From: Lysinibacillus odysseyi
GTDB lineage: Bacteria > Bacillota > Bacilli > Bacillales_A > Planococcaceae
Length of the DNA: 64,000 nucleotides
Direction of reading: 5' to 3'
NCBI GenBank assembly: GCA_014595895.1
Contig: JABUKB010000001.1
Coordinates: 682,001-746,000 of the forward strand
Position 1 is the stretch's first letter; each line of letters starts with the position of its first letter. The translations under genes and the position numbers were made by a program. Below, piece by piece: positions 8,666-18,049 of this stretch. The notes under the pieces were generated by a model. That model did no database searches. It had not been told where the DNA came from and saw nothing but the letters and a program-made list of their open reading frames with translations.

Positions 8666-9559
8666 ATGAAAGTGAATTTGAAGGGGACTTTATTAGCATT
8701 CTTTACCCTTGGGACATTATTGCTAAGCGGATGTAGCGAGCTAGCAGTACTTGACCCGAAAGGTCCGCAAGCAGAGGTACAAGCTAATGATACCATTATG
8801 CTAATCACCTTGATGGGTGGCATTGTAGTAACCGTACTAATTATATTAGGGGTTATGTTATTTAAATACCGTGCTTCTAAGCAAAGTGCTGATTATGAAC
8901 CGCCACACATCCATGGTCACTGGCTTGTAGAAGCTATTTGTATCGGGATTCCCGTATTGATCGTTATTTTCCTATCTTTCCGATCAATTGAAAGTAACTA
9001 CTTGGTAGAAAGTGCACCAGCCGCATATGCAGATGAGGAATCATTAGTGATTTATGCATCATCTTCTAACTGGAAATGGCACTTTAGTTATCCAGAACAG
9101 GATATTGAAACAGTAAACTACCTGTTCATTCCTGCAAACCGCAATATTGAATTTAGGCTTTATTCTTATGGTCCAATTACTAGTTTCTGGGTTCCGCAGC
9201 TTGGTGGACAAAAATATGCAATGGCGGACATGGTCACAACGTTACACTTAGCAGCAGATGTTGAGGGTGAGTTCTGGGGCCGTAACGCAAACTTCAGTGG
9301 TGCAGGTACTGCTGAAAACACATTTACTGTCACTTCTATGTCTGACGAAAAGTTTAATGAATGGGTAGAAGAAGTTCATGCGACAGCTGATCCACTGACA
9401 GAAGAGAAGTTTGAAGAATTATTAGAACCTGGACATCTTGGAACATCAACATACACAGGTACACACTTAGAGTTCTCGCCAGCACCAGAGCACAGCCACG
9501 GTAAAACAGGTCCAAAGGTAACTGGTGAGCAAGAACAAGAAGATCACTCTAGTCACTAA
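8666..9559 (+). CDS. qoxA: cytochrome aa3 quinol oxidase subunit II
   Basis: A 297-residue lipoprotein: signal with lipobox LLSGC (Cys23), two membrane helices (about 40-65 and 85-105) and an extracytoplasmic cupredoxin-fold domain. The CuA ligand cluster of cytochrome c oxidases is absent, as expected for a quinol-oxidising subunit II. The C-terminus is His/Glu-rich. ATG at 8666 follows AAAGGAG; an upstream in-frame extension to 8507 lacks a ribosome site and would destroy the lipoprotein signal. First gene of qoxABCD, the terminal oxidase that passes electrons from menaquinol to O2 and pumps protons. Confidence 0.95.
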   Translation: MKVNLKGTLLAFFTLGTLLLSGCSELAVLDPKGPQAEVQANDTIMLITLMGGIVVTVLIILGVMLFKYRASKQSADYEPPHIHGHWLVEAICIGIPVLIVIFLSFRSIESNYLVESAPAAYADEESLVIYASSSNWKWHFSYPEQDIETVNYLFIPANRNIEFRLYSYGPITSFWVPQLGGQKYAMADMVTTLHLAADVEGEFWGRNANFSGAGTAENTFTVTSMSDEKFNEWVEEVHATADPLTEEKFEELLEPGHLGTSTYTGTHLEFSPAPEHSHGKTGPKVTGEQEQEDHSSH

Positions 9560-9639
9560 TATTTAATAAGATCCTACAAGATTATAATTTATCATTTATG
9601 TGGTAATTAGACATTTGTCTGAAAGGAGTTACAAACAGT

Positions 9640-11610
9640 ATGGAATTTTTTGAGCGATTTATGGTTCCGCATCCAAGCTTTTTAATCTATATGTCAATGG
9701 TTTTAATTGCATTAGTTTCGATCGCTCTTGTGGCTGTTGTCACATATTTCAAACTATGGGGTTACCTATGGCGTGAATGGTTTACAACAGTTGACCATAA
9801 AAAAATCGGGATTATGTATTTAATTACTGCACTGTTAATGTTATTCCGTGGTGGTGTCGACGCAGTTATGCTTCGTTACCAATTATCAATGCCGGAAAAC
9901 GCGTTTTTAACAGCGCAACACTATAACGAAGTATTTACAACACACGGGGTTGTCATGATCCTATTCATGGCGATGCCATTCATTACATTCTTTTTCAACT
10001 TCCTTGTGCCATTGCAAATTGGTGCTCGTGACGTTGCGTTCCCACGTCTAAACTTAATCAGTTTCTGGTTATTCTTTATGGGAGCAATGTTATTCAACTT
10101 ATCATTCGTAATCGGTGGTTCTCCAGACGCTGGTTGGACATCGTACTTCCCGTTAGCGGATAACGAGTTCAGTACATCGGTAGGTACTAACTATTACATG
10201 ATTGCGATTCAGATTGCAGGTATTGGTACATTAATTACTGGTATCAACTTTATTACAACAATTATGAAAATGCGTGCACCAGGTATGACATTATTCAAAA
10301 TGCCTATGTTCACTTGGTCAGCATTAATTGCTAACTTAATCATTGTATTCGCTTTCCCTGTATTAACAGTGGCATTAGCAATGGGTGCAATGGACCGTTT
10401 ATTTGATACGAAATTCTTCGCAATCGGTGACGGTGGTATGGATATGTTATGGGCCAACCTATTCTGGGTTTGGGGTCACCCTGAAGTATATATCCTGATT
10501 TTACCGGCGTTCGGTTTATTCTCAGAGATTATCCCAACATTTGCACGTCGTAACTTATACGGTTATAATGCGATGGTTTGGTCAATGATCTTAATCTCAG
10601 TACTGTCATTCACTGTATGGACTCACCACTTCTTTACAATGGGTCAAGGTGCAATGACAAACTCAATTTTCTCGATTACAACAATGTTAATTGCCATCCC
10701 AACAGGGATTAAGATTTTCAACTGGTTATTCACGCTGTATAAAGGAAAAATTGTAATGACAACGCCAATGTTATACTCAATGCACTTCATTCCTTTATTC
10801 ACACTTGGTGGTGTAACAGGGGTTATGCTTGCGATGTCGGCAGCTGACTACCAGTACCACAATACAATGTTCTTAGTTGCCCACTTCCATAACGTAATCA
10901 TCCCTGGTGTTGTTTACGCGATGTTAGCAGGTTTAACGTTCTATTGGCCAAAAATGTTTGGCTTCATGTTAAACGAACGTATCGGTAAAGCAACAGTTTG
11001 GGTAATGTCTACAGGTTTCGTCCTGGCATTCATCCCAATGTACATCACAGGTTTAGACGGGCAAGCTCGTCGTATGTACACATATTCAGAAGCAACAGGT
11101 TTCACTACATTAAACATGGTTTCATTCATTGGTGCTGCTATCATGGCTGTTTCATTCGGAATGCTAGTATGGAACATTTGGTACAGCTTCAAAAACTCGC
11201 CGCGTAACATTGGCAGTGATCCATGGAACGCACGTGGTTTAGAATGGGCTACACATACGCCAATCCCATCATATAACTTTGCAATTACACCAGATGTAAC
11301 AAATGCAAGTTCTGAAGCATTCTGGGATATGAAAAAGAATGGTGTAGAAATCTTCAAAGGCGATATTAAGAAGATTCACATGCCAAACTACTCTGGTTTA
11401 CCATTTGTAATGGGCGTATTCTTCTTTATTCTAGGATTTGCGATGATCTTCAGTATGTGGATTGTAGCAATTATTGGTTTAATTGGTGTTCTTGGATGTA
11501 TGGTATACCGTACATTCGAAAAAGATGAGGGCTTCTATATTCCTGAAGAGGAAGTAAAAGCTACAGAAAAGAAATACGAAGAAATGTACAAAAAGAGAGG
11601 TGACAAATAA
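9640..11610 (+). CDS. qoxB: cytochrome aa3 quinol oxidase subunit I
   Basis: A 656-residue catalytic subunit with about 14-15 membrane helices. Haem and copper ligands are visible: TTHGVVM near residue 104, the CuB His-Tyr motif WGHPEVYI near 282, THHFF near 332 and AHFHNV near 418 (low- and high-spin haem ligands). It reduces oxygen at the haem a3-CuB centre. AAGGAG stands 11 bases before the ATG. The stop codon shares one base with the qoxC start, so translation is coupled. Length agrees with Bacillus subtilis QoxB (649). Confidence 0.97.
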   Translation: MEFFERFMVPHPSFLIYMSMVLIALVSIALVAVVTYFKLWGYLWREWFTTVDHKKIGIMYLITALLMLFRGGVDAVMLRYQLSMPENAFLTAQHYNEVFTTHGVVMILFMAMPFITFFFNFLVPLQIGARDVAFPRLNLISFWLFFMGAMLFNLSFVIGGSPDAGWTSYFPLADNEFSTSVGTNYYMIAIQIAGIGTLITGINFITTIMKMRAPGMTLFKMPMFTWSALIANLIIVFAFPVLTVALAMGAMDRLFDTKFFAIGDGGMDMLWANLFWVWGHPEVYILILPAFGLFSEIIPTFARRNLYGYNAMVWSMILISVLSFTVWTHHFFTMGQGAMTNSIFSITTMLIAIPTGIKIFNWLFTLYKGKIVMTTPMLYSMHFIPLFTLGGVTGVMLAMSAADYQYHNTMFLVAHFHNVIIPGVVYAMLAGLTFYWPKMFGFMLNERIGKATVWVMSTGFVLAFIPMYITGLDGQARRMYTYSEATGFTTLNMVSFIGAAIMAVSFGMLVWNIWYSFKNSPRNIGSDPWNARGLEWATHTPIPSYNFAITPDVTNASSEAFWDMKKNGVEIFKGDIKKIHMPNYSGLPFVMGVFFFILGFAMIFSMWIVAIIGLIGVLGCMVYRTFEKDEGFYIPEEEVKATEKKYEEMYKKRGDK

Positions 11611-12209
11611 TGGCACACGTTGATCACTCAAAGCCTTTAGAGTATGCAACTGAGGAAAATGACCTGAAAATTTTTGGTTTCTGGGTATTCCTTGGGGCGG
11701 AAATTATGCTATTCGGTACATTATTTGCATCATACTTCGCTTTAGTTGACCGTACAGGTACGGGACCGACTGCTGCAGAAATTTTTGAAATCGGCCCGGT
11801 ATTAGCAGAGACGTTTATTCTGTTAGCAAGTAGTTTTACAATTGGTTTAGCCATTCATGCGATGCGTTTAGGCAGTAAAAAAGCGACGTTAACATTTATG
11901 GGTATTACACTTGCATTAGGTTTAGCTTTCTTAAGCGTTGAGATGTACGAATTTGTACACTACGTACATGTGGGTGCAGGAATTACAGTAAGTGCCTTCA
12001 CATCGATTTTACTAACAACTTTAGGTACACACGGGTTGCACGTTACACTTGGCTTTTTCTGGGGATTATCTATCATGATCCAAATTGCAAAACGCGGTTT
12101 CACACCAGCTACAGCTAACAAAACGTTTATCTTCTCGTTATACTGGCACTTCCTGGATGTTGTATGGATTTTCATCTTTAGCTTCGTTTACTTGAAAGGA
12201 ATGATGTAA
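11610..12209 (+). CDS. qoxC: cytochrome aa3 quinol oxidase subunit III
   Basis: A 199-residue membrane protein with five helices, the short bacterial subunit III form. It contains LGAEIMLFGTLFASYFAL and the closing YWHFLDVVWIFIFSFVYL that are characteristic of haem-copper oxidase subunit III. Starts on TAATG overlapping the qoxB stop and ends one base before qoxD, so it is the third gene of one operon. Confidence 0.96.
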   Translation: MAHVDHSKPLEYATEENDLKIFGFWVFLGAEIMLFGTLFASYFALVDRTGTGPTAAEIFEIGPVLAETFILLASSFTIGLAIHAMRLGSKKATLTFMGITLALGLAFLSVEMYEFVHYVHVGAGITVSAFTSILLTTLGTHGLHVTLGFFWGLSIMIQIAKRGFTPATANKTFIFSLYWHFLDVVWIFIFSFVYLKGMM

Positions 12210-12210
12210 T

Positions 12211-12498
12211 ATGGCAAAATTCTTTCCAATCGGTCAAGTAATGGGCTTTGTTTTCTCGCTTGTCTTAACGTTTGTTGCATTGCTTGTCTACTTTACAGAT
12301 ATGTCAATGAAAACGGGGATGATCGTATTATTAGTAACGGCTTTCTTACAGGCTGGCTTACAGTTTATGATCTTCATGCACGCGGGTGAAACGAAAGATA
12401 AGTGGTCAATCTATTCAAATATCGCTTACGGTTTTGGATTAGTGATCATCACTGTTTTAGGTACGTTACTGATCCTTCTTTGGGATATGGATATGTAA
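12211..12498 (+). CDS. qoxD: cytochrome aa3 quinol oxidase subunit IV
   Basis: A 95-residue small subunit with three helices (about 10-27, 34-55, 70-90) and the 'FLQAGLQFMIFMHAGE' segment of the COX4_pro family. Slightly shorter than Bacillus subtilis QoxD (124), mainly at the termini. The start is one base after the qoxC stop. It stabilises the oxidase complex. A strong terminator follows. Confidence 0.95.
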   Translation: MAKFFPIGQVMGFVFSLVLTFVALLVYFTDMSMKTGMIVLLVTAFLQAGLQFMIFMHAGETKDKWSIYSNIAYGFGLVIITVLGTLLILLWDMDM

Positions 12499-12514
12499 TT
12501 CATACCGATGAAAT

Positions 12515-12552
12515 AAAAGCACATGCATCTGTCGAGATGCGTGTGCTTTTTT
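12515..12552 (+). terminator. intrinsic terminator of qoxABCD
   Basis: AAAAGCACATGCATCT / AGATGCGTGTGCTTTT stem, GTCG loop and T6 tail. Confidence 0.95.
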
Positions 12553-12641
12553 CATGAAAACTTTTAAAATTTAGTTATGAATAGAAAAAGCAAAAAACTC
12601 GTCAACATTGAACGAGTTTGCAGCTTACTGTCATCATGGAC

Positions 12642-13133
12642 TCAACATAAAACGATTATACGGTATGGTGTAGTTTGAGCAGGGATACTTCTAGTGGTAG
12701 GTCCATACAGTACAATTAAATTTCGATTTCTTGGATAACTAGAAAAGGGCTGCCCATTTGTTGATAATATTTGGGTATAGGGAGATACATTTAATTGTAA
12801 TTGTCCATCGCTACTCAACAATTGATTATTAAAATAACTCACTTTTACATTTTGATTTGGGTTGTCTTTTACCATGACAAGCGCTTGATATTGGGGAGGA
12901 TAAATAAGAATCACCGGTAAGTCTCCATCATAATACCCTGTCACCCGATCTCCTACCATGATTATTTCATGGTCAACAAAATAAGTAGAAGGTGAAATCA
13001 CGAAATTTACTATAGCACCCGATTCATTTTCTAATGTAAATAATTTATAACAACCTTCTCTTTCACCATTTTGACCTGTAAAAAAGTCATTAATCGCCGT
13101 GACAGTTCCATGAAATGAATAGAAATTTGTCAT
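12642..13133 (-). CDS. conserved-looking hypothetical protein
   Basis: A 163-residue soluble, beta-rich protein opening MTNFYSFHGTVTAIND and ending in Cys. Alternating hydrophobic strands and segments such as VNFVISPSTYFVDHE and GYYDGDLPVILIYPPQY suggest one or two OB-like beta barrels, but no family is recognised with certainty. The start ATG at 13133 has GGAGG eight bases upstream. It lies 60 bases downstream of another small - strand gene and may be cotranscribed with it. Function not assignable. Confidence 0.8.
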   Translation of the reverse strand: MTNFYSFHGTVTAINDFFTGQNGEREGCYKLFTLENESGAIVNFVISPSTYFVDHEIIMVGDRVTGYYDGDLPVILIYPPQYQALVMVKDNPNQNVKVSYFNNQLLSSDGQLQLNVSPYTQILSTNGQPFSSYPRNRNLIVLYGPTTRSIPAQTTPYRIIVLC

Positions 13134-13194
13134 ACAAAACCTCCAAAAATGAAAAACAAGAGTGAACTTTTATTTCAAGACTTTGAATAAGGCT

Positions 13195-13470
13195 TTAGTA
13201 TAGAGTAGGGATAGGAGGGCAGGCAACAGCATCAATAAATCTAGGGTCAATTCCATAGAAATACCAAAACGTACCGCTCCATCTATATCCCGCTACTTCA
13301 CCGTATTCAACACGCGTTGGATAAAACCAGAATTGCTCCCCATCTCTCAGCCATACATAAGTGTTTTGATAAACACAGTCAATGATATACGAAACAGAAG
13401 GCTTGGCTGGTATAAAAGGTGGTGGAGGGAATTGGGGTGCCATTGTTCCCTCTGGTTGGTAGTATCCCAT
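13195..13470 (-). CDS. small proline/aromatic-rich hypothetical protein
   Basis: A 91-residue protein with an N-terminal Pro-rich stretch (APQFPPPPFIPAKP) and a C-terminal half dense in Trp, Tyr and Phe (RWSGTFWYFYGID) containing two Cys. AAGGAG precedes the ATG. Composition resembles small spore-surface proteins of Bacillales, yet nothing in the sequence proves that. Likely first gene of a pair with the 163-residue protein at 12642-13133. Confidence 0.7.
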   Translation of the reverse strand: MGYYQPEGTMAPQFPPPPFIPAKPSVSYIIDCVYQNTYVWLRDGEQFWFYPTRVEYGEVAGYRWSGTFWYFYGIDPRFIDAVACPPIPTLY

Positions 13471-13618
13471 AAAATTTTACTCCTTTAAATTAGGTTCTCA
13501 ACATTATATGTTAAAAAGAAGGAAAAGGACTCTTAAAATGGAATGGGGAGGTTTTTATTAAAACCAGATGATATGATAAGGCGCGATACTATCAGCTTTC
13601 TCTGTTCATCTAATATAG

Positions 13619-15067
13619 TTATAACTGATGTTTTAGATGTAAAAATTCACTAACATTATTTACATATTGCTCTTTAGGAAAGTTCTTATATAGTTCACTA
13701 GCTATTCGAATAGGATCACCAAAGAAATACCGTTCATATTGCGTTTCTCTTGTTCCAAATGAACTCATCGTTAAATCCCAAGCTAAACGAAATATCTTGA
13801 CCCGTTCTTCAGCGCACTTTGTTGCTCCTTGCAGGTACTGATCCAGGTCTGTCCTTATATTTGAACGAAAGGCCTTTTCTGTTGGTATCGTAATCATTCC
13901 GCTAGCACCTATTATTTGGACGATTTCAGTGAAACGAGGATATATTTTAGGGAAAATAAAACTAGCTACATTCAGGGGGGGGATTTCAGGACGCATTACC
14001 CCATAATAATCTATAGAGGCGTTATTTTCCGCTTTTTCCAGCAATGCCTTCATCGTTTCTAGACCAGCAATGATTTCTGTTACTTTTTCTTGTATATGTT
14101 GATATTCACTAATATTAATTGTTTCTATTAGCAGCTGTGCAACTCCTAAGATAAACTCAGTTTTTACAATTTGTCTCGTTACTACTTGCTGTTTAGCAAA
14201 AGCATGAAAAGAACTTTGAATCATAAATTCTTCTGCTACCTTACTATTATTAAAGTAAAATACTCTATCCCAAGGAACCAACACATTGTCAAACACGACA
14301 ATAGTATCTATTTCCTCAAATCTTGAACTTAATGGATGATTGAAATAGGAAGACCCTCCAATAAAAGTTTCTCGACAAATAAATCTTAGACCCTTCGTAT
14401 TAGATGGAATCGAGAATGCAAATGCTTCTTCATTTGATAAAAATCTGCCTACGCTAAAAACTAAAACTTCATCTGTTAATCCACCTTGTGTAGCGAGTAA
14501 ACGTGCGCCTTTAATGACAATTCCATCATTATTCACTTCAATAATTTTTGCTGCAATCGGTTCTTTGCTATCTTCAATATATAACTGGGAGCGATTTACT
14601 TGTGGGCTAATAAACGTATGTGTAAACGATAAGTCCTTTTCTCTAGCCATTTTATAAAATGCAATGAGGTTTTGTGGGAAACAATTTTCCTTTCCATCTA
14701 AAAAGCTAGCGGAAGAGGCAAAACTCATTAATACGGTGTTTAAATAATCGGGACTTCTCCCCATCATCCCAAACGTTTGCTTTGCCCAATGTTCAAACAT
14801 TTTCCTTCTCTTTATTAAATCTTCCTTGTTTTTAGGCTGCATAAAAGAAAGTCCGATTGGATCGCCTGTTTCAGGCGAAAAAAAGGTCATTTCACTTTTA
14901 AACTTAGGATTTAGCTGTAAATCATAAAGCGCTGCTTTTTCTTGAATTATTCCTTTAAAGGCAGGGTGATCGGAAAGTAAACCTTCAATTTTTTCCCCGT
15001 CTAGCCAAATTTCGTTGTTGAGCTCATTAATTCGGTCAATAAACTCTTTTCCGTTTATAGCCCCCAC
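13619..15067 (-). CDS. 4-hydroxyphenylacetate 3-monooxygenase-like flavin oxygenase (HpaB/YoaI family)
   Basis: A 482-residue FADH2-dependent aromatic hydroxylase oxygenase component with the acyl-CoA-dehydrogenase-like fold. Family segments include SFMQPKNKEDLIKRRKMFEHWA near 75, SPQVNRSQ near 155, VFDNVLVPWDRVF near 260 and a C-terminal helix bundle with QYERYFFGDP. The GTG at 15067 (AGGAG seven bases ahead) gives the family-type opening MGAINGKEFIDRI; a farther ATG at 15094 has no ribosome site. No flavin reductase (HpaC) is nearby, so reduced flavin must come from elsewhere. Similar in length to Bacillus subtilis YoaI. Substrate unproven. Confidence 0.87.
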   Translation of the reverse strand: MGAINGKEFIDRINELNNEIWLDGEKIEGLLSDHPAFKGIIQEKAALYDLQLNPKFKSEMTFFSPETGDPIGLSFMQPKNKEDLIKRRKMFEHWAKQTFGMMGRSPDYLNTVLMSFASSASFLDGKENCFPQNLIAFYKMAREKDLSFTHTFISPQVNRSQLYIEDSKEPIAAKIIEVNNDGIVIKGARLLATQGGLTDEVLVFSVGRFLSNEEAFAFSIPSNTKGLRFICRETFIGGSSYFNHPLSSRFEEIDTIVVFDNVLVPWDRVFYFNNSKVAEEFMIQSSFHAFAKQQVVTRQIVKTEFILGVAQLLIETINISEYQHIQEKVTEIIAGLETMKALLEKAENNASIDYYGVMRPEIPPLNVASFIFPKIYPRFTEIVQIIGASGMITIPTEKAFRSNIRTDLDQYLQGATKCAEERVKIFRLAWDLTMSSFGTRETQYERYFFGDPIRIASELYKNFPKEQYVNNVSEFLHLKHQL

Positions 15068-15234
15068 ATTGTCACTCCTAATGAACGATTTCATTTAATG
15101 TATGTATTTGTTAGGCTGAAAATGAGCTGCCAATGTACTGGAAAGGAGGTTGCTTTATATCAAAAGATGTAGAGATTTTCATTCTGTTCTCTGGGATAAT
15201 TATTTATAGATATATGAATGGAGGGATTTATTTA

Positions 15235-15711
15235 ATGATTAAAGGGTTATATGAAGCGCACTTACCCGTCAGCAATCTTGAAAAATCAATTGAGTTTTAT
15301 AAAAAATTAGATTTAGAAATCGCATACAGACAAGAAAATTTGGTGTTTTTCTGGATCGATAAAGGAAAAAGCTGGTTAGGATTGTGGGAGACAGATAAAG
15401 TGAATACAGCTTACCATCCTTCATTAAGGCACATAGCGTTGCAAGTTGATAGAGAAGACTTGAAAGGTACGAAAGGATGGTTAGAACAGAGAGGAATAGC
15501 CGTCTCGTCTAGTTTCGGATTCCCTCCTGAAAAACAGCCATTAGTATTACCTAATAATCCACAAGCTCATGCAGCCATTTATTTTAAAGATCCTGACGGT
15601 AATAGCATCGAACTGATTGCCCCGTTAAGATTAGATGTTGATGAAGAGTTTAAAATGATGGCTTTAGAAGAATGGGAACAAAATGGCAAGAGTGGGAAGC
15701 AAGGTATTTAA
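15235..15711 (+). CDS. VOC family (glyoxalase/bleomycin-resistance fold) protein
   Basis: A 158-residue single VOC module: opening HLPVSNLEKSIEFYKKLDLEIAY, middle RHIALQVDREDLKGTKGWLEQRG and C-terminal YFKDPDGNSIELIAP with the metal-ligand Glu. The ATG at 15235 has GGAGGG upstream; the reading frame stays open further upstream but without a ribosome site. Such proteins are metal-dependent lyases, isomerases, dioxygenases or drug-binding proteins. It is divergent from the HpaB-like gene with 170 bases between, which might indicate a shared aromatic role, but this is only positional. Confidence 0.85.
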   Translation: MIKGLYEAHLPVSNLEKSIEFYKKLDLEIAYRQENLVFFWIDKGKSWLGLWETDKVNTAYHPSLRHIALQVDREDLKGTKGWLEQRGIAVSSSFGFPPEKQPLVLPNNPQAHAAIYFKDPDGNSIELIAPLRLDVDEEFKMMALEEWEQNGKSGKQGI

Positions 15712-15784
15712 ATGCGAAAATGTTTACATTCCCAATACCAAGGACTATAATTTCATTACTTTAATAAATTAGGAGTGCTAACAT

Positions 15785-16696
15785 ATGACAAATACACAGC
15801 AAGGGTCACTCTATGCATTTCTAACATATATGATTTGGGGGCTGTTCCCTTTATTTTGGATGTTCCTCGATCATGTCGGCAGTTTGGAAGTATTGGCGGG
15901 ACGAATTATTTGGTCTTGTGTCTTTACCATACTGTTTATTCTCGTCATTGGGAAAAGGAAAGCATTGGTTCACGATGTGACAACACTTTGGCAGCATAAA
16001 AAATCATTCTTCTCGTTGATGGCTGCTTCTTTCATAATTTCGCTTAATTGGTATGTGTATATTTGGGCCGTTTCTCATGATCGCGTCCTTGAAACATCTA
16101 TGGGGTATTATATTAATCCGATTATTTCTGTATTGTTCGGCATGATTTTCTTCCATGAAAAGTTGTCAAAAAATACATGGGGAGCATTGATTGTTGCGGC
16201 GTTAGGTGTATTAATCATGACAATCAATTATGGACAAGTACCAGGTGTATCTTTACTTTTAGCGTTAACATTTGCCACATACGGCGTATTGAAAAAGCGC
16301 ATTCAATTAGAAGCTACCATTGGATTAGCAATTGAAACTTTATTTATTTTGCCGTTTGCGCTTATTTTCTATGTATACATATATAAGCAGGGTACAATGC
16401 AGTTCATGCATGTTGATTGGCAAACGGATGTGCTGATGATTATTTCCGGTATATTGACGGCTATACCGCTTATATTGTTTGCCAAGGGCGCAAAGCTAAT
16501 CCCGATGTATTTATTGGGCTTCATACAGTATGTATCCCCTACCATTTCTTTCTTGCTCGGGGTCTTCTATTTTAGAGAAACTTTTACACAAATAGAGTTT
16601 ATGGCGTTTGGTTGTATTTGGCTAGCTATTATTATTTTCTCTTCTCATTCTCTTGCAGAATCTCGCAAAAGGCACCGTGCGTTAAAAAGTGAGTAA
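15785..16696 (+). CDS. rarD: RarD family EamA transporter
   Basis: A 303-residue permease with ten membrane helices. The opening GSLYAFLTYMIWGLFPLFW and the later 'ETSMGYYINPIISVLFGMIFFHEKLS' are RarD-specific signatures within the EamA superfamily. ATG at 15785 follows AGGAG. RarD proteins carry 'chloramphenicol-sensitive protein' names for historical reasons; the natural substrate is unknown. Alone on its transcript as far as can be seen. Confidence 0.9.
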   Translation: MTNTQQGSLYAFLTYMIWGLFPLFWMFLDHVGSLEVLAGRIIWSCVFTILFILVIGKRKALVHDVTTLWQHKKSFFSLMAASFIISLNWYVYIWAVSHDRVLETSMGYYINPIISVLFGMIFFHEKLSKNTWGALIVAALGVLIMTINYGQVPGVSLLLALTFATYGVLKKRIQLEATIGLAIETLFILPFALIFYVYIYKQGTMQFMHVDWQTDVLMIISGILTAIPLILFAKGAKLIPMYLLGFIQYVSPTISFLLGVFYFRETFTQIEFMAFGCIWLAIIIFSSHSLAESRKRHRALKSE

Positions 16697-16779
16697 TCAT
16701 TCTAAATTTTTAGAAAAATAAAGGAATCTTCCAATTTGTGGCGAATATAGCATACGTACACACAGAGGGGGAGTTTGCG

Positions 16780-17409
16780 ATGTACGTCACAATTGGGGAT
16801 AAACATTATGCTTTTCAGAAAGTCGAATTAGACGTGTTGGAAATGGGGATTGAAAACACATTTGCTAAGTTCGACAAAGTTACATTAAGGCAGCTCGTCA
16901 CCCACAAAAAATATGTGGATCTAGCGAGCGAAGCGCAGGAACGGTTTGGCTGGCTACTCGACAAGCCAGCAGGAACAGCACTTATGGCTATGAAGTACAA
17001 TGGTGATCCGTTTTACAAATTGTTTTTAAATAACTACGGGGATCTCTGTTATTCACGCTTTATTGTGAAAGGCAAGGAAGAGCACATTCAAAAAAATGGT
17101 GTTTATAATATTGTCGTAGACAATGAATTGGTGTTTTCAGGGGTTAGCGCACGTCCTTTTAAAGAACGTTTGAATCAGCATATCGGCAATGTATCAGCAA
17201 AAGGCTGCTATAAAGACGGTACTGCTACACATTGCCATGTAAATGCTAGGTTGACAGAATTATTTACTAAGCGAAATGTGCAAGTGTACGTTTGCCCGAT
17301 AGAAGATAAAAAAGAGATGAACCAGCTAAAGAATGCAATTATCCGTCGCTTTGAACCAACTTGGAATTTGAGAGTTGTTCATGCAAAATCAAGTGCATTG
17401 CCGTATTGA
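16780..17409 (+). CDS. GIY-YIG-fold protein, probably not a nuclease
   Basis: A 209-residue protein. The C-terminal half (about 112-205) follows the GIY-YIG pattern: NGVYNIVVDNELVFSGVS for GIY...YIG, then PFKERLNQHI with the conserved Arg, ending in LKNAIIRRFEPTWN. Aligned on the P-x-W-N end, the catalytic Glu of active enzymes (L-E-x-x-L-I) is Lys here, so cleavage is unlikely. The N-terminal ~100 residues match nothing I know. ATG at 16780 follows AGGGGGAG; an upstream GTG lacks a site. A role as DNA- or tRNA-binding protein is only inferred. Confidence 0.7.
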   Translation: MYVTIGDKHYAFQKVELDVLEMGIENTFAKFDKVTLRQLVTHKKYVDLASEAQERFGWLLDKPAGTALMAMKYNGDPFYKLFLNNYGDLCYSRFIVKGKEEHIQKNGVYNIVVDNELVFSGVSARPFKERLNQHIGNVSAKGCYKDGTATHCHVNARLTELFTKRNVQVYVCPIEDKKEMNQLKNAIIRRFEPTWNLRVVHAKSSALPY

Positions 17410-17410
17410 T

Positions 17411-17447
17411 AAAAAACACTCGAAAGATTTTCTTTCGAGTGTTTTTT
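17411..17447 (+). terminator. intrinsic terminator
   Basis: AAACACTCGAAAG / CTTTCGAGTGTTT stem, ATTTT loop, T-rich tail. Confidence 0.95.
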
Positions 17448-17535
17448 ATATACAGAAAAACCAATAATCTACCCCGTTTTGAACGAATAGAGAGAGGGAA
17501 TACAAAGAGAAATAATCAAAAAAGGGTGAGATTTT

Positions 17536-17913
17536 GTGAGAGAGGCGTTTTACTTTTATGGCCAAGTACACAAGCAATATCTTTGGCTGCATGTTGTTTC
17601 ATTTTTCGCATTGGCAGTGACGAGTGTTTTTTGGTTTATTTTACCTCTATACATTGTCAACTATGGAAACTACGAGGCGACATGGTTACTCAATATCAGT
17701 TCCGCGCTGTTTCTATGTACCATTCCCTCTTCTATTATTACCATCCATTGTTGGGTTATTAGCTTTAGCGCCGCTAAAAAATGGTGTGAGAGAAAGCGTC
17801 ATGAACATTTTTGGATGTGGTTATTCCGTTTCCAAGCAATGGCTTTTTTTATTGCGACTGCATTTTTAAGCGTCATTCTTGGTCTGTTTTTCATTATTGA
17901 TTTAATCCGTTAA
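17536..17913 (+). CDS. small membrane protein, unknown
   Basis: A 125-residue protein with three clear hydrophobic helices (about 18-40, 50-72 and 98-121) separated by a basic, Trp-rich stretch KKWCERKRHEHFWMW. GTG start behind GGGTGAG. No motif or family recognised. It sits alone between the GIY-YIG protein and ccdA. Confidence 0.65.
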   Translation: MREAFYFYGQVHKQYLWLHVVSFFALAVTSVFWFILPLYIVNYGNYEATWLLNISSALFLCTIPSSIITIHCWVISFSAAKKWCERKRHEHFWMWLFRFQAMAFFIATAFLSVILGLFFIIDLIR

Positions 17914-18049
17914 ACTCCATATAACAAGAACAAATTTAAAACTTCACACAGATTCCTTCACTTTGCCATGAAATTTTCACACCTAAAGTAAGCGCTTTTT
18001 CCATAGAAATTTGGTACGATGAATAAAGCAACTAGAAGGGATGAGTTTC

